DNA of 64,000 nt, taken from the NCBI GenBank assembly GCA_041648175.1, contig JBAZPO010000014.1, forward strand, positions 1 to 64,000. The letters are read 5' to 3'. Origin of the DNA: Desulfobaccales bacterium (GTDB taxonomy: Bacteria > Desulfobacterota > Desulfobaccia > Desulfobaccales > 0-14-0-80-60-11). Both the position numbers and the translations under genes were made by a program. Every line of letters starts with the position of its first letter. The stretch's first letter is position 1. The notes under the pieces were generated by a model, which saw only the letters and a list, made by a program, of their open reading frames with translations, ran no database searches and was not told the DNA's origin. Shown here in pieces: positions 62,408 to 64,000 of this stretch.

Positions 62408-63322
62408 ATGGAATTTACCCAGCAACAACAAGAAGTGCGGCATTGGTTGGAACGGCGCCGGGGAATTCTCCTGGCCCACAACTATCAGCCGGGAGAAATT
62501 CAGGATGTGGCCGATTTTTTGGGTGACTCCCTGGCCTTATCCATGACCGCGGCCAAAACCCCGGCCGAAGTCATTGTGTTTTGCGGGGTCCATTTCATGG
62601 CGGAAACCGCGGCCATCCTCTGTCCGGACAAAACCGTCCTCCTGCCCCGGGAAGACGTGGGCTGTTACATGGCCGCCACCATCACCGCGGAGCAACTCCG
62701 GACCCGGAAAGCCGAACTCCCCGGAGTGCCGGTGGTCACCTATGTCAATTCCACCGCGGCGGTCAAGGCCGAAAGCGACATCTGCTGCACCTCCGCCAAC
62801 GTCGTCCAGGTTGTCAATTCTTTGACACCCTCCCGGGTTTTGATGGTCCCGGACCGCAACCTGGCCCTCTACACCGCCCGGCATACCAAAAAAGAAATAC
62901 TCTATTGGGAGGGCTGCTGCAACGTGCACGACGGCCTGGGCGCCGCTGAAGTCCTGGCTTGCCAGGCCGCCCACCCCAAGGCCGTGTTCATCGCCCATCC
63001 CGAGTGCCGTCCCGAAGTTTTGGATCTGGCCCAAGAGATTCGCAGCACCAGCGGCATGCTTCAGTACGCGCGCCAGTCCAACGTCAAAGAATTCATCATC
63101 GGCACGGAAATGGGCATCCTCCATACCTTGCGCAAAGAAAATCCCGACAAACTTTTTTATTCCCCTTCCCCCCACTTGATCTGCCCGGATATGAAGCGCA
63201 TCACTCTTCAAGACGTCATTGCCGCCCTGAAAGACAACCGCCACCAGATCACGGTGCCGGAGGAGACCAGGCGGCGGGCCCTCCAAGCGGTAGAGCGCAT
63301 GTTGGCTGTTCCCCGTGATTAA
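62408..63322 (+). CDS. nadA: Quinolinate synthase
   Basis: A 304-residue [4Fe-4S] enzyme that condenses iminoaspartate with DHAP to quinolinate in NAD synthesis. ILLAHNYQPGEIQDVADFLGDSLAL, FCGVHFMAETAAIL, and the cluster cysteines in GCYMA, HPECRPE and ICPDMK are present. The DVGCYMA segment differs slightly from the more usual AGCSMA. The enzyme is oxygen sensitive, in keeping with an anaerobe. nadB and nadC are not in the window. Confidence 0.96.
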   Translation: MEFTQQQQEVRHWLERRRGILLAHNYQPGEIQDVADFLGDSLALSMTAAKTPAEVIVFCGVHFMAETAAILCPDKTVLLPREDVGCYMAATITAEQLRTRKAELPGVPVVTYVNSTAAVKAESDICCTSANVVQVVNSLTPSRVLMVPDRNLALYTARHTKKEILYWEGCCNVHDGLGAAEVLACQAAHPKAVFIAHPECRPEVLDLAQEIRSTSGMLQYARQSNVKEFIIGTEMGILHTLRKENPDKLFYSPSPHLICPDMKRITLQDVIAALKDNRHQITVPEETRRRALQAVERMLAVPRD

Positions 63323-63437
63323 TGCGCCTTCTGATGCGGTGCGGTCAGGCAACTTAGTCCTCCATTCTTTTAAAGTGTTGGCCCGGTTCTTGCTGCTCCA
63401 TTCAGTAAAGTATCGAATGGAAAGCTGAGAATTCACC

Positions 63438-63710
63438 ATGTCTAAAAAAAATTCAGGGCCACGTCCTAACTATGATAACCTGGGCCATTTTTTGCACGAT
63501 TTGGCCCAACCCCTGGCAACGGTAACCGGTCTGGTCGATCTTCTGCTCCTGGAAATGAATGAACAAGATAAGTTGTTCCAGGAAGTCCAGTTGATTAGTG
63601 ACCAACTGGAGAAAATCATGTCAATACTTGGCGACATTCGCCAGATCGCCCGGGAGGCCGCCGAGCGTGAAGCAGAATCCCAGAAATCGCGCCGGTCTCC
63701 GTTGTCCTGA
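63438..63710 (+). CDS. Stand-alone histidine-kinase DHp-like protein
   Basis: A 90-residue helical protein. FLHDLAQPLATVTGLVDLLL places His20-Asp21 and Pro25 in the pattern of a histidine-kinase H-box (HDLxxPL), followed by a second amphipathic helix, so it looks like a four-helix dimerisation domain without an ATP-binding part. It could accept or pass phosphate, or sequester a kinase. The H-box resembles that of the kinase at 30574 (GIVHQMNTPL). It ends KSRRSPLS. Upstream 63323-63437 is a short non-coding leader. Confidence 0.65.
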   Translation: MSKKNSGPRPNYDNLGHFLHDLAQPLATVTGLVDLLLLEMNEQDKLFQEVQLISDQLEKIMSILGDIRQIAREAAEREAESQKSRRSPLS

Positions 63711-63891
63711 TCTCCGGCCGCAAACGCCAGGCGCGGTCTGAAAGCCTCGCGTCGGTTTTCTATTCTCAGCAAGATCCTTTCCCAATCTTCCGCTCTCTTT
63801 CACATCGCAAGATACGAACTTCGGTCCGGCAGCCTTTCCCTTGCCAATCTCACCAAAAGCCCCTATCATGATGACAAAGCACGCCGGAAGT

Positions 63892-63985
63892 TATAGTGCT
63901 TGCCAAAAGTTCTTTCCTTATTATTCCCCTCTCCCCTTGCGGGAGAGGGCAAGGGTGAGGGGTAAATAAATTGGCAATGAATATA
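63892..63985. mobile_element. MITE-like element, short (94 bp) copy
   Basis: TATAGTGCTTGCCAAAAG and TTGGCAATGAATATA enclose the CTCTCCCCTTGCGGGAGAGGG-type module, read as halves (63926-63962). The stretch 63711-63891 shows no gene or repeat. Confidence 0.65.
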
Positions 63986-64000
63986 GGTCTGGATTCTTCC

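Overview
The window looks like a chromosomal stretch from an anaerobic, high-GC Gram-negative bacterium. A member of Desulfobacterota (sulfate-reducer or syntroph relatives, for example the Desulfobacca/Syntrophobacter side) is my best inference. Reasons: a Tat-exported selenocysteine formate dehydrogenase with an NrfD-type membrane subunit, the oxygen-sensitive ThiH route to thiazole, a PPi-dependent phosphofructokinase, a PEP-CTERM-type surface protein, an outer membrane (LolA, a TPR/beta-barrel exporter, Lpp-like lipoproteins), and many short palindromic repeats between genes. No rRNA, tRNA or CRISPR array was found.

Layout. 0.3-0.8 kb: a Bcp peroxiredoxin. 0.9-6 kb: a three-gene respiratory formate dehydrogenase operon (minus strand) whose catalytic gene reads through an in-frame UGA. 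6.3-7.5 kb: a cell-wall hydrolase with a transglycosylase-like part and an M23 part. 8-13 kb: miaA, mutL, a small conserved gene, rph and rdgB. 13-19.4 kb: fabD and the thiamine genes thiE, thiS, thiH, thiG, thiF. These are interrupted between thiG and thiH by an AT-richer insert with a BrnT-type toxin/antitoxin pair, a small unknown gene and a possible HEPN protein. 19.6-23.1 kb: gatB, mtnA and an L,D-transpeptidase. 23.9-27.6 kb: two alanine-zipper lipoproteins and polA with an apparently dead proofreading domain. 28-30.3 kb: a PEP-CTERM protein, a 51-residue membrane protein and a pyruvate-kinase-C-like protein.

30.5-43.5 kb is an envelope/exopolysaccharide region: a soluble histidine kinase, an M48 lipoprotein protease, a zinc-finger protein, a 1350-residue TPR/beta-barrel exporter, a cellulose-synthase-like glycosyltransferase, an ElyC/YdcF-like protein, and a PocR-PAS-GAF-HD-GYP c-di-GMP phosphodiesterase. 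Together they suggest c-di-GMP-linked production and export of an unidentified polysaccharide. 44-50 kb: membrane and coiled-coil proteins, a NifA-like AAA+ regulator whose GAFTGA loop is altered, an isoprenylcysteine-methyltransferase-like protein and PPi-PFK. 51.4-52.6 kb: a frameshifted amidase. 53.7-64 kb: dprA, an SH3 protein, a dynamin-like GTPase, yajC-tgt-queA (with an AT-rich nuclease-like insert), lolA, nadA and a stand-alone DHp-like protein.

The most unusual structure is between the genes. A family of nested, modular inverted-repeat elements shares a TATAGCGTTTGCCAAAAG-like end and encloses interchangeable palindromic modules. I count about ten full or partial copies. Lengths run from about 95 to 363 bp, and neighbours sometimes share a TATA junction. 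They look like non-autonomous transposon (MITE-like) elements that collect other repeats.
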